Source of the DNA: Salsuginibacillus kocurii DSM 18087
Lineage (GTDB): Bacteria; Bacillota; Bacilli; Bacillales; Marinococcaceae
NCBI RefSeq assembly: GCF_000377705.1
Contig: NZ_KB898623.1
Coordinates: forward strand, 774,684-838,683
Length of the DNA stretch: 64,000 nt
Reading direction: 5' to 3'
Positions 1-7,512 of the stretch are shown one piece after another. The first letter of the stretch is position 1. Every line of letters starts with the position of its first letter. The translations under genes were made by a program, and so were the position numbers. The notes under the pieces were generated by a model. The model ran no database searches. It was given only the letters and a program-made list of their open reading frames with translations, and had not been told where the DNA came from.

Positions 1-2
1 AG

Positions 3-887
3 GGTGCAGAAAGTACTGTCTCCTCAGACGAATTATTGGAGGAGGGAGAGAGTGCAGCTTCGGGTAACGAAGAAGTGATGACGGAGCTTTCCATCCACCC
101 GGCCTGGAATGTGCCAAAAGAGGATCAATATTCATTTCAATTTTTAAATATGGAATGCCCGCCACTTAAGCCAAACCAGCTCTCGCTTTCAGGAATTAAC
201 ATCATGGAGGAAAGCAAAGGAGTATACAGAGTTACGGCCTTTGTCCGCAATAGTTTGGATAAAGCGGTCGAGTTGAAGGAGACGAACCTAGTTCTGCTTA
301 ATCCGAAGGACGAAGTGATCGGGCGCAAGACGTTTGATTTGTCGGGATTGGAGAAGCTGCCAGGACGGAGCAGCCGCCCGTGGCATTTCTATTTTAGCGC
401 AGATGATTTGTTTGTCGACGAAGTTCCGATGGAAGGCTGGAAGCTGGCGTTTCAATTAAAACCATCTTCCCGCAAGCATTCACTGGACTTGGCTCAGAGC
501 TGGCAAAGCTCGCTGGCAGAAGGAAGCAAGAAGCAGCTTGAAGAAATGGTCGAGCGCTTAGACCCTCCCAAAACCGGTGAAGTTAACTTTATGGGCCTGA
601 AAGCTGAGCAAAAAGAAAATGGTGATTTGCATGTCACCATTTTAGTGCGAAACGGAAGCGAAAAGTCGATTCATTTACAAGAGCTTCCGCTTGAAGTGAC
701 AGATGCAAGTGGTGAAGTTGTCGCTCGCGGTGGTTTTAAACTCGAGGACTTCTCAGTCAAAGCAAACACTAGCAAACCATGGACCTTCATTTTCCCAGTA
801 AGTATGTTAAACAACGAAACGCTCGATTTGTCATCCTGGAGTGCTGCTCCGCCAAAACAGGCTAAGACGTCGATTCAGTCAAAATAA
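3..887 (+). CDS. Accessory Sec system S-layer assembly protein (SlaP-like), 5' end outside window
   Basis: The reading frame is open from the first bases of the window, so the true start lies upstream and the first in-window start codon (TTG at 36) is not trusted. The visible 294 residues contain an internal duplication. A beta-rich unit with VTAFVRN...SSRPWHFYF (first half) is repeated as VTILVRN...TSKPWTFIF (second half). This two-copy architecture is that of the accessory-Sec S-layer assembly proteins (SlaP, SLAP domain) that work with SecA2 to export S-layer proteins in Bacillus anthracis relatives. There is no signal peptide in the visible part, in keeping with a cytoplasmic or membrane-peripheral helper. 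The neighbourhood of SLH-domain and wall-hydrolase genes fits the role. Family assignment is from the pattern; secA2 or csaB would be expected just upstream but cannot be seen. Confidence 0.7.
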   Translation, partial: GAESTVSSDELLEEGESAASGNEEVMTELSIHPAWNVPKEDQYSFQFLNMECPPLKPNQLSLSGINIMEESKGVYRVTAFVRNSLDKAVELKETNLVLLNPKDEVIGRKTFDLSGLEKLPGRSSRPWHFYFSADDLFVDEVPMEGWKLAFQLKPSSRKHSLDLAQSWQSSLAEGSKKQLEEMVERLDPPKTGEVNFMGLKAEQKENGDLHVTILVRNGSEKSIHLQELPLEVTDASGEVVARGGFKLEDFSVKANTSKPWTFIFPVSMLNNETLDLSSWSAAPPKQAKTSIQSK

Positions 888-915
888 TGATAGGTAAAAT
901 ACTAGGAGCTGGTAG

Positions 916-947
916 GAGCTGGCCTGATAAAGGACAGCTCTTTCTTC
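916..947 (+). terminator. Weak hairpin after slaP-like gene
   Basis: GAGCTG (916-921) pairs with CAGCTC (935-940), followed by TTTCTT. The stem is short and the loop is long, so this is only a possible terminator. Confidence 0.35.
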
Positions 948-1007
948 TGGTCAAATCTCTATCTTCGCTTTAGGATTTTGTCTTTATCCTCTTGCTACCC
1001 TCTTTTA

Positions 1008-1165
1008 TCCACACTCCGCACTCTTTTTATGCCACGCCGCACTCTCCTGTCCACACTCCGTACTCCTTTTACGCCACGCCGCACTCTCCTGTCCACACTC
1101 CACACTCTTTTTACGCCACGCCGCACTCCTTTTATGCCACCCCGCACTCTCTTCCACTCACCCGA
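1008..1165. repeat. Degenerate tandem repeat, about 42 bp unit (about 21 bp half-units)
   Basis: At least three imperfect copies of a 42-bp unit start at TCCACACTCC and each contains ACGCCGCACTC. Each unit is itself two related ~21-bp halves (CCACxCTCCGCACTC / GCCACGCCGCACTC). Both strands read through as low-complexity frames (RRT/STL repeats on plus, RRVRSVD repeats on minus), but neither has a convincing ribosome-binding site. The stretch 888-1322 therefore holds a repeat array and terminators, not a gene. Confidence 0.7.
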
Positions 1166-1261
1166 CAACCTTTTCTCCCCAGTATGCCTTGTTTCTTCTT
1201 GCCTTTTCACTTGTTCATCAACATGTTGTTCACACTCTTCTGTCTCATGATTGTTGCATAT

Positions 1262-1302
1262 AAAAAGCTATCCACAGACCTATAACGGCCGGTGGATAGC
1301 TT
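1262..1302 (-). terminator. Rho-independent terminator of the first amidase gene
   Basis: An 11-bp perfect stem, AAGCTATCCAC (1265-1275) with GTGGATAGCTT (1292-1302), is followed on the minus strand by a TTTTTA run. It sits 20 bp past the stop codon at 1323. Confidence 0.85.
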
Positions 1303-1322
1303 CTCCTCATTTCAGTCCTATT

Positions 1323-2891
1323 CTACTCTTCATAAAAATTCTCAATTCCTTCTACAACTGCTTCTGCTGCTAGTTCGCGGAAAGAATCGCGCGCTAGTTG
1401 TTCAGCGTCATTCGGGTTTGTGACAAAAGCGACTTCAACGAGAGCACTTGGCATAGATGTTTCTCGGATTACATGAAAATTCCCTTCATGGATGCCGCGA
1501 TTGTGCGTCTGCAACTTATCTACGAGCCGTTCTTGAATTTCTGCTGCAAGCTCCTGGCTTTCTTCTGCGCTATTTCCCCCGTGCCAATACGTTTCAGAGC
1601 CGTGAGCTTCTTCGTCGAAGGCATTGGCATGAATACTTACAAACGAATCAGCATCTGCTTGTTCAGCAATCTCAACGCGTTCTGCTAATTCAAGGTATTC
1701 ATCTTCTGTCCGGGTCATAACCACATCTGCGCCTCGTTCTTCCAGCATTTCTTCAGCGTATAAGCTAACATCTAAGGCAATTTCTTTCTCTTTAAGGCCA
1801 AACGCTTCAGCCCCGGCATCACGGCCGCCATGTCCTGCGTCGATCACAATTTCCTTGTCTTCTAACCCTTCACTCGTACCTTCGCCGCCTCCTGCACTGC
1901 CGTGTACTAAATCAAGGTTCAAATACCCATCCCCATCATCAACCTGGGCAGAATAACCTTCCTCCAGGTCAAAATCAAGATACGTTTGATTGCCCTCTTC
2001 ACGGTATCCTACGTTTTCAATACCCGGAGTAGAGGTATCTACTTGTTCTCCCACCTCAGCATCTGTTGCCAAAGTAATCGTTTGTCCATTCGTAATTTCT
2101 GATGATGAAACCGTGCCGCCGATATTCGCCCATTCGATATTTGTTTCATCTTCAGCAGTGTCTACCGTTGGCGAGCCAAGGATCGTTTTTTCGCTTCCAC
2201 TTTCACCTTCAATATCTAAGTATGCGGAATGAACCCAGCCTTCTGCCTCACCAAGGTCCAGCTCGGCCCAACGGTCGTCAAATCCGACAATCTCCACTTC
2301 ACTGCCCAGAGTTAAGCTGGAAACTTGGGCTGAGTTAGCGTCTGGTTCTGCCCGAACATTCAAGTTATCAGGGGTAGAAGTGGCTGTATAGCTCCCTTCT
2401 TCATCAGCTACTCCATCGGTATCAGATGGGGGCGAAGATTCTTCCTCTCGTTCGATAGAAGCAGTCCGCGTCGCTGCATTCCACTCCACTTCTGCATCAA
2501 ATGTTTCAGCGAAAAAGCGCAGCGGGAGCAGAGTTCGATTATTAAGCATTTGCGGAGCTATATCAAGCTCTTCTTCTGTCCCATCTCTTGTAACGCTGGA
2601 TTGGTTCATTGTAAAGGTAACTTCAGTGTTGTCATCTGTGGCATATACTTGCTTTGTGCTACCATCCCACTCTACGTCAACTCCAAGTTCTTCACTAATC
2701 GCACGAAAAGGAACTAGAATTCGATCGTCTACCATTGGCAAATCATTAACCGGGGTCTCTACTTCTGCTCCATTAACTTCTACGCTCACATCGCTTCCTG
2801 CAGCTGCATGTTCTGTATGATGGGGTTGAATAGCGAGTGAAGTGGCAAGCAAAATAGCTGTACCTGTCATCGCTCCCTTTCTTAAGACCAT
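1323..2891 (-). CDS. Exported N-acetylmuramoyl-L-alanine amidase with stalk domain and SH3
   Basis: Zinc amidase that cleaves the amide bond between MurNAc and the stem peptide of peptidoglycan. A signal peptide covers about residues 1-31. A copper-amine-oxidase-N type stalk domain follows at about 35-148 (ILVPFRAISEELG, RTLLPLRFFAETF), then an SH3 domain at about 165-230 (LNVRAEP, WVHSAYL). An AMIN-like beta segment comes next, and an Amidase_3 catalytic domain at about 348-520. The catalytic part shows the zinc/active-site signatures IDAGHGG, SIHANAF and ALVEVAF. Start ATG has AAGGAGG 7 bases upstream. It is the same length and architecture as the gene at 5541-7109, so the two are paralogues. 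The acidic composition suits a salty exterior. Function as a wall hydrolase is well supported; the cell-cycle role is not known. Confidence 0.9.
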   Translation of the reverse strand: MVLRKGAMTGTAILLATSLAIQPHHTEHAAAGSDVSVEVNGAEVETPVNDLPMVDDRILVPFRAISEELGVDVEWDGSTKQVYATDDNTEVTFTMNQSSVTRDGTEEELDIAPQMLNNRTLLPLRFFAETFDAEVEWNAATRTASIEREEESSPPSDTDGVADEEGSYTATSTPDNLNVRAEPDANSAQVSSLTLGSEVEIVGFDDRWAELDLGEAEGWVHSAYLDIEGESGSEKTILGSPTVDTAEDETNIEWANIGGTVSSSEITNGQTITLATDAEVGEQVDTSTPGIENVGYREEGNQTYLDFDLEEGYSAQVDDGDGYLNLDLVHGSAGGGEGTSEGLEDKEIVIDAGHGGRDAGAEAFGLKEKEIALDVSLYAEEMLEERGADVVMTRTEDEYLELAERVEIAEQADADSFVSIHANAFDEEAHGSETYWHGGNSAEESQELAAEIQERLVDKLQTHNRGIHEGNFHVIRETSMPSALVEVAFVTNPNDAEQLARDSFRELAAEAVVEGIENFYEE

Positions 2892-2992
2892 TTAAGGTCC
2901 TCCTTTTCGCTGTCATTAAATAAAATCATAAATGGTTTCAAGCACTTGGCATAACCTGAGAAGTAGTTCTGACTATTGCCTTCGAAATGCAT

Positions 2993-3050
2993 AAAACAAA
3001 AAAGCGGATTGGGCCGATGATACGTCTCCCTTTCCGCTTTTTTGTTTTAT
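2993..3050 (-). terminator. Terminator of the SLH glucosaminidase gene (bidirectional)
   Basis: AAAACAAAAAAGCGGA pairs with TCCGCTTTTTTGTTTT about 30 bases further on. Both ends carry A/T runs, so it can work in both directions. It lies just past the stop at 3069. Confidence 0.85.
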
Positions 3051-3068
3051 CGCTCGCACATTTTCAAT

Positions 3069-5006
3069 CTAGTTATTAATGCGATCTATATAACTACTGT
3101 GGACATAGGCGGTTTCTTCACCTAACTGATCAGAATAGATTTCATACCATATGGCTCCACCTTCTCCTTCAACTGCATCTAGTATGGCAACAGAATGATT
3201 TTCTTGTTCTAGTTCATATAATGGCTCATTATTTACCGTTGTTGGTTCACTTCGTACGTTTAATCCTGCAGTATTGCTCACCCCGAGATCGTAACTATGA
3301 AGGTCTTCTCCTCCAAGTACTTGGTCAGCTCGATACATATGTCCAGCAATTTTTTGTCCCCAATGTGGGTCAGATGCATAGTAGACATTCATGCCTCCGC
3401 TTTTAGTTCCTAAAAAGGAACCTCTAGCTGACCATCCCTCTGGGTCAATGTACTGCTGCGAGAGGCGTTCGCCTGCTGCGTCAACACTATCAGCTGGCTC
3501 ATCAAATTGAGAAGCACCGTCATAAGCGCCGTCATCGATCGCATCAAGACCAAACAGGTTGTTATGATCATTGGCAATCTCACTTGTACCTAGTGCACTT
3601 TCAGAAAGAGCAATGCCAAATAATAGAAAGGCATTAATTCCATGATCTTCTTCAGCTTCAAGGAAAGCTTCTCCTAAGTCTTCCATTTGACTAGAATCTA
3701 TATTATCAAATCGACTATGTGTAGCCATTAGATGTTCAATATAAGAATCAAGGTCTTCAGCTGTATAATTAGTAGTTGAAGAAGCCGGCAAGTAGTTAAA
3801 ATATGAGTAATGCTGGCCAGCAAACTCCCCTTCCGGCGTGTAAAAATCACGGCCGTTCGAACTGCGATACTCTACTCCTTCTTCCATAAAGGCGGGGGCA
3901 TCATCGAAAGCATATTGACCCTGGGCAATTGGATCGGCAGGCTCTTCTAAGCTTCGTGAATAAATATGGTGATAAAGCATGCCTGAACCTATTGTATAAT
4001 GGGAGCGTGATTCAGCCATCTCGGTTGGAACGAGCTCAACTTCTTCTTGATCAACAAATCCTACGCTCCCTGCTACCTCAACTTGCACCCAGTCTTCCCC
4101 GGCATCAACATAATCCATTTCCATTCCGTTAGTAATATACGTTAGTCGGTCAGTAAGACCTTCATTTTCGTAAACATAAGTGATAGCTGAATCAGGATTA
4201 TTAGCGTACACAACCCCTTCATCCATTCTTACAATCTCTTGACCATAAAAGACAATCGGATCACCGCTTTGTTCAGCTTGCTGCACAGCTTGATCAAAGG
4301 TTGCTAGATCCTGAGGCTGGAACTGAACCTCTCCTTCTTCATTGATTGATGCCACCCGGTAATCTATGAGCGGCTCGCCGTCTTCCTCTATTACTGTAAG
4401 CATGCGCTCAATAAAAGCGGCTGCTTGCGCTCTAGTAGCATCATCGCGCGGAGAGAAACGAAATTCGCCAGATGCCGTTGGCGCACCTAAAATGATTCCG
4501 TAGTGAGCACTGGCAGCTACAGCTCCTTGAAAATCAGGATGGATATCGTCTGCATCTGCGAAAAGTGCCTCTTCTGCATCAACGCTCAAGCCTTCATTAT
4601 TTAAAACACGCTCTACCATGGCCGCCATTTCCTGTCTGGAAATATTATCGTCCGGCCGGAAGGTTCCATCTGGGTACCCTCCAACTAAACCTGCTTCAGC
4701 TGCTCGTTCAATACCAGCAAGTAACTGATGGTCTTCTACATCCTCAAACTCCGAACTGCCTCCTCTTGGAAGATCAAGAGCACGAGCAAAGAACGTAGCA
4801 AATTGAGCTCGAGTCACATCTAAGTCCGGAGCGTAATAATTCTCTCCCATACCGCGCAGGAATCCGCGATCAATCGCATCCCGCATCTCCTCTTCAAGCG
4901 AATGACCACTTAAATCATCTTCAGCCGCTGCCGGGTCTGCTTGATATGTAAAAAGTGAACCCGTCAAAAGGACTACCGATGCTCCTTTTAAAATTGCCTT
5001 TTTCAA
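3069..5006 (-). CDS. SLH-anchored endo-beta-N-acetylglucosaminidase with SH3 domain
   Basis: Secreted wall hydrolase of 645 aa. A signal peptide (about 1-28, ending PAAAED) is followed by three SLH modules (about 30-215; GGYPDGTFRPDDNISRQEMA is the best match). SLH modules bind pyruvylated secondary wall polymer. A linker follows, then a glucosaminidase domain at about 420-560 (LSESALGTSEIA, NNLFGLDA, DPHWGQKIAGHMYRAD), and a C-terminal SH3 (LNVRSEP, AYVHSSYI). The architecture recalls BslO of B. anthracis, an SLH glucosaminidase used in daughter-cell separation. The start is a TTG at 5006 preceded by AAAGGAAG. An ATG six bases further upstream is in another frame and gives no signal peptide. 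Flanked by amidase genes with separate terminators, so it is monocistronic. Confidence 0.88.
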   Translation of the reverse strand: MKKAILKGASVVLLTGSLFTYQADPAAAEDDLSGHSLEEEMRDAIDRGFLRGMGENYYAPDLDVTRAQFATFFARALDLPRGGSSEFEDVEDHQLLAGIERAAEAGLVGGYPDGTFRPDDNISRQEMAAMVERVLNNEGLSVDAEEALFADADDIHPDFQGAVAASAHYGIILGAPTASGEFRFSPRDDATRAQAAAFIERMLTVIEEDGEPLIDYRVASINEEGEVQFQPQDLATFDQAVQQAEQSGDPIVFYGQEIVRMDEGVVYANNPDSAITYVYENEGLTDRLTYITNGMEMDYVDAGEDWVQVEVAGSVGFVDQEEVELVPTEMAESRSHYTIGSGMLYHHIYSRSLEEPADPIAQGQYAFDDAPAFMEEGVEYRSSNGRDFYTPEGEFAGQHYSYFNYLPASSTTNYTAEDLDSYIEHLMATHSRFDNIDSSQMEDLGEAFLEAEEDHGINAFLLFGIALSESALGTSEIANDHNNLFGLDAIDDGAYDGASQFDEPADSVDAAGERLSQQYIDPEGWSARGSFLGTKSGGMNVYYASDPHWGQKIAGHMYRADQVLGGEDLHSYDLGVSNTAGLNVRSEPTTVNNEPLYELEQENHSVAILDAVEGEGGAIWYEIYSDQLGEETAYVHSSYIDRINN

Positions 5007-5224
5007 TGAACATACTTCCTTTCTCTATGTATTGTTTATGTTTATCTTCTGTCCGAGACTCTTGCAACCTATGAAAATCATGGAAAAATAACAACATCTT
5101 ACTATTTCTATTCAAATTTATCTATTATCTTTCATCATTCTACCAAAGTTGTCATCTTTCATCATCCACAATTCCTGATTTTAAACATTACATCTTTGTA
5201 ACAAAAACCATAAATAATAGATAA

Positions 5225-5428
5225 GGTGAATCAATTTCAAAAGGGACTGAAACGTAAGACGGCGACTCCCAGAGGATAACGCGCAGGCTGAAGATCCACT
5301 TTTTCGAGGGGAAGCCCATCGAAAAAGTTAGCTGAAGACAAGCCCTCGGGAAAGCATCTGTCTGGAGAGAAAGTCACATTCATTATTCGGATTTGAACAT
5401 CTTATTTTGAATGGTGAAATTGATTCAA
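5225..5428. mobile_element. MITE-like dispersed element, copy A
   Basis: A 13-bp perfect terminal inverted repeat, TGAATCAATTTCA (5227-5239) and TGAAATTGATTCA (5415-5427), encloses about 175 bp without coding capacity. Most of the body matches a second copy at 29735-30003 in inverted orientation, including GGCGACTCCCAGAGGA, CTGAAGATCCACTTTTTCG, GTTAGCTGAAGACAA and CACATTCATTATTCGGAT. The G/C-rich core resembles non-coding repeats commonly scattered in Bacillaceae intergenic regions. The rest of 5007-5540 is AT-rich promoter DNA and the terminator of the next gene. Confidence 0.75.
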
Positions 5429-5478
5429 GGTGTTTACATAAACTTCTGCACGTGGGCCTGCTCGTTGTCTAACCTCCT

Positions 5479-5528
5479 AAAAAAACCCCTTTGGAAGGTA
5501 AAGACTTTTACCTGTTTCCAAAGGGGGT
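5479..5528 (-). terminator. Terminator of the second amidase gene
   Basis: ACCCCTTTGGAA and TTTCCAAAGGGGGT form a long stem followed by a T7 run on the minus strand, about 13 bp past the stop codon at 5541. Confidence 0.88.
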
Positions 5529-5540
5529 GAACTACTAGTT

Positions 5541-7109
5541 TTAAGAATGAAAATCATCAATACCTTCTACAATTGCTTCTGCGGCAAGAACACGGAACCA
5601 ATCTTGGGCCATGCGTTCAGCATCAGCCGCGTTATCGATGAAGGCTACTTCAACAAGGGCGCTCGGCATAGTCGTTTCACGAATCACATGGAAGTTACCT
5701 TCTTTGATCCCACGATTGTGAGTTTGCAGCTTTTCAATTAAATGATTCTGAATGGATTGAGCTAGCTGACGACTTTCTTCAGCATTATGATTTGGATGCC
5801 AAAAGGTTTCGGAGCCATGGGCGGTACCGTTAAACGAGTTTGCATGCACGCTTACAAATGAATCGGCATTTGCCTGTTCAGCAATGGATACCCGCTCTGC
5901 TAATTCCACAAAGTAATCGCCTTCTCTTGTCATAACAACATCATAGCCCATATCCTCTAGCATTTCTTCAACATGTAAGCTTACGTCAAGCACGAACTCC
6001 TTTTCCGTCATACCATAGCCAGTGGCGCCACTGTCGCGACCACCGTGACCGGCATCAACTAATATCGTTTCATTCCCGCCTCCGCTGCTGGCTTCAGAAA
6101 TCGTCGCGGTAACATAACCATTTGAAGCAGACGCTTCCACTTCATACCCGTCGGCTAAAGTCATATCAAGGGTCGTTTGCTCTTCTCCACCATGCTGATG
6201 TACTCCAACAATTCCTTCAATTGAGTTGTCTATCATCGCAATTTCTGCTGCCTCAGCTCGCAAGCTGAAGACCGTCCCGTTTTCATACGTGTTTTCATAA
6301 GGACTGATGTCTACTGAACCGCCAATTTTTGGCCACGTAACGACAGTCTCAGTGCCCGAAGTCTCGATTTCAGGTTCACCTAATAACGTAATTCCATCGC
6401 TGTTGTCGCCTTGCAAGTCTAAATAATTGGAGTGCACCCAGCCATCTACATTCTCAGCCTCGATTTGAGCCCATTGGCCCTCAAAATCTAGCACCTCTAC
6501 TGTTGTGCCACTTGGCAGCCCTGTGATTTGATTATGCTCAACTCCCGGCCCACTCCGTACATTTAAGTTAGCAGGTGTCGTAGTTGCTGTATAAACTCCT
6601 TCCACATCAGAGCCTGGCTCTTCCGAAGGTGGCTCAGGCTGTTGTGTTTGACGGTCTACCGTTGCTACCTGATTGTTGTGGTCCCAATTCACTTCTGCTC
6701 CAAATGTTTCAGAAAAATACCGCAACGGAATCAGCGTACGATTATTATGAATGGTAGGAGCAGTATCTAATGATTCCTCTACACCGTTCTGTTCTACATA
6801 AGGTTGATCAATCGTAAAAACTGCAGTTGTACCACCATCTTGAGCCGTTACCTGCCGAGCACTTTGATTCCAAGTCACATCAATTCCTAAGGCTTCACTT
6901 ATTGCGCGAAAAGGGACGAGAATTCGACCATTTTCTGTTTGCAGCCCTCCAGCAGGAATATCGATCTGCTCTCCGTTTACCACCACACGTTCACTATTGG
7001 CCTGTGCGACACCGTCACTCAAAGGTCCGTTCATTGACGGTTGAATAAAAAGAGATAAGACGAACACAAAGGCCAGCGCTCCGACCGAGACCTTTTTTCT
7101 TTTGAACAT
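5541..7109 (-). CDS. Exported N-acetylmuramoyl-L-alanine amidase, paralogue of the gene at 1323-2891
   Basis: Peptidoglycan amidase of 522 aa, exactly the length of the paralogue at 1323-2891. A signal peptide spans about 1-38 (ending AQANS). The stalk (copper amine oxidase N) domain is at about 40-153 (ILVPFRAISEALG, RTLIPLRYFSETF), followed by SH3 at about 170-235 (LNVRSGPG, WVHSNYL) and an AMIN-like segment at about 240-340. The Amidase_3 domain is at about 345-520, with VDAGHGGRDSG, SVHANSF and ALVEVAF. Start ATG has GGGAGG 6 bases upstream. The two paralogues share nearly all catalytic motifs (LQTHNRGI, GNFHVIRET) but differ in the middle, so the duplication is not recent. It has its own terminator and promoter. 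Catalytic assignment is firm. Confidence 0.9.
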   Translation of the reverse strand: MFKRKKVSVGALAFVFVLSLFIQPSMNGPLSDGVAQANSERVVVNGEQIDIPAGGLQTENGRILVPFRAISEALGIDVTWNQSARQVTAQDGGTTAVFTIDQPYVEQNGVEESLDTAPTIHNNRTLIPLRYFSETFGAEVNWDHNNQVATVDRQTQQPEPPSEEPGSDVEGVYTATTTPANLNVRSGPGVEHNQITGLPSGTTVEVLDFEGQWAQIEAENVDGWVHSNYLDLQGDNSDGITLLGEPEIETSGTETVVTWPKIGGSVDISPYENTYENGTVFSLRAEAAEIAMIDNSIEGIVGVHQHGGEEQTTLDMTLADGYEVEASASNGYVTATISEASSGGGNETILVDAGHGGRDSGATGYGMTEKEFVLDVSLHVEEMLEDMGYDVVMTREGDYFVELAERVSIAEQANADSFVSVHANSFNGTAHGSETFWHPNHNAEESRQLAQSIQNHLIEKLQTHNRGIKEGNFHVIRETTMPSALVEVAFIDNAADAERMAQDWFRVLAAEAIVEGIDDFHS

Positions 7110-7429
7110 TATGTACCTCCCGAGTAGTTTTTTCTGCTAAAAGTCTTCCTTCCTAGCAATCGATAGAATAGTTTCTGATTTTCATGATTTCATATTTTAT
7201 CTATCTTCCTATTTCATTATATAAAGAACACACTTGCTATATCTATTCCTAAATGGTTGATCTTGTTAAATCATGTCTAAAATTCTCACCGATATCTTAT
7301 ATTCTACCAATTTTTTTCACTTTACACATAGAGGGGATGCTCTATCTTAGGTTACAATTGTGTAACAATCTCTTTACATTCGGTATTTTGCTCCCACTTT
7401 ACTAGGTAGGTCACAGTTCTTTAAGATTC
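7110..7429. other. Intergenic region without a recognised gene
   Basis: AT-rich upstream region of the 5541-7109 amidase gene. It contains the likely promoter but no clear -35/-10 pair, repeat or small open frame with a ribosome-binding site that I can defend. Confidence 0.5.
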
Positions 7430-7467
7430 AAAAAAAGCCGTAGGGTAGCCAACTGGCTTACCCTATA
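7430..7467 (-). terminator. Terminator of the SLH phosphodiester glycosidase gene
   Basis: On the minus strand AGGGTAAGCCA pairs with TGGCTACCCT (one bulge) and is followed by a T7 run (GGCTTTTTTTG). It lies 46 bp past the stop codon at 7513. Confidence 0.75.
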
Positions 7468-7512
7468 GCATGTATTCAACGCGTAAAAGTTAGTGCTCAA
7501 CAGCTGTATGAT

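Noticed and set aside
1008-1165. CRISPR array
   Set aside because: Units are contiguous and degenerate with no unique spacers; no cas genes in the window.
978-1285. Three overlapping open frames in both strands over the 42-bp repeats
   Set aside because: Low-complexity translation of a tandem repeat, no ribosome-binding site, no protein signal.
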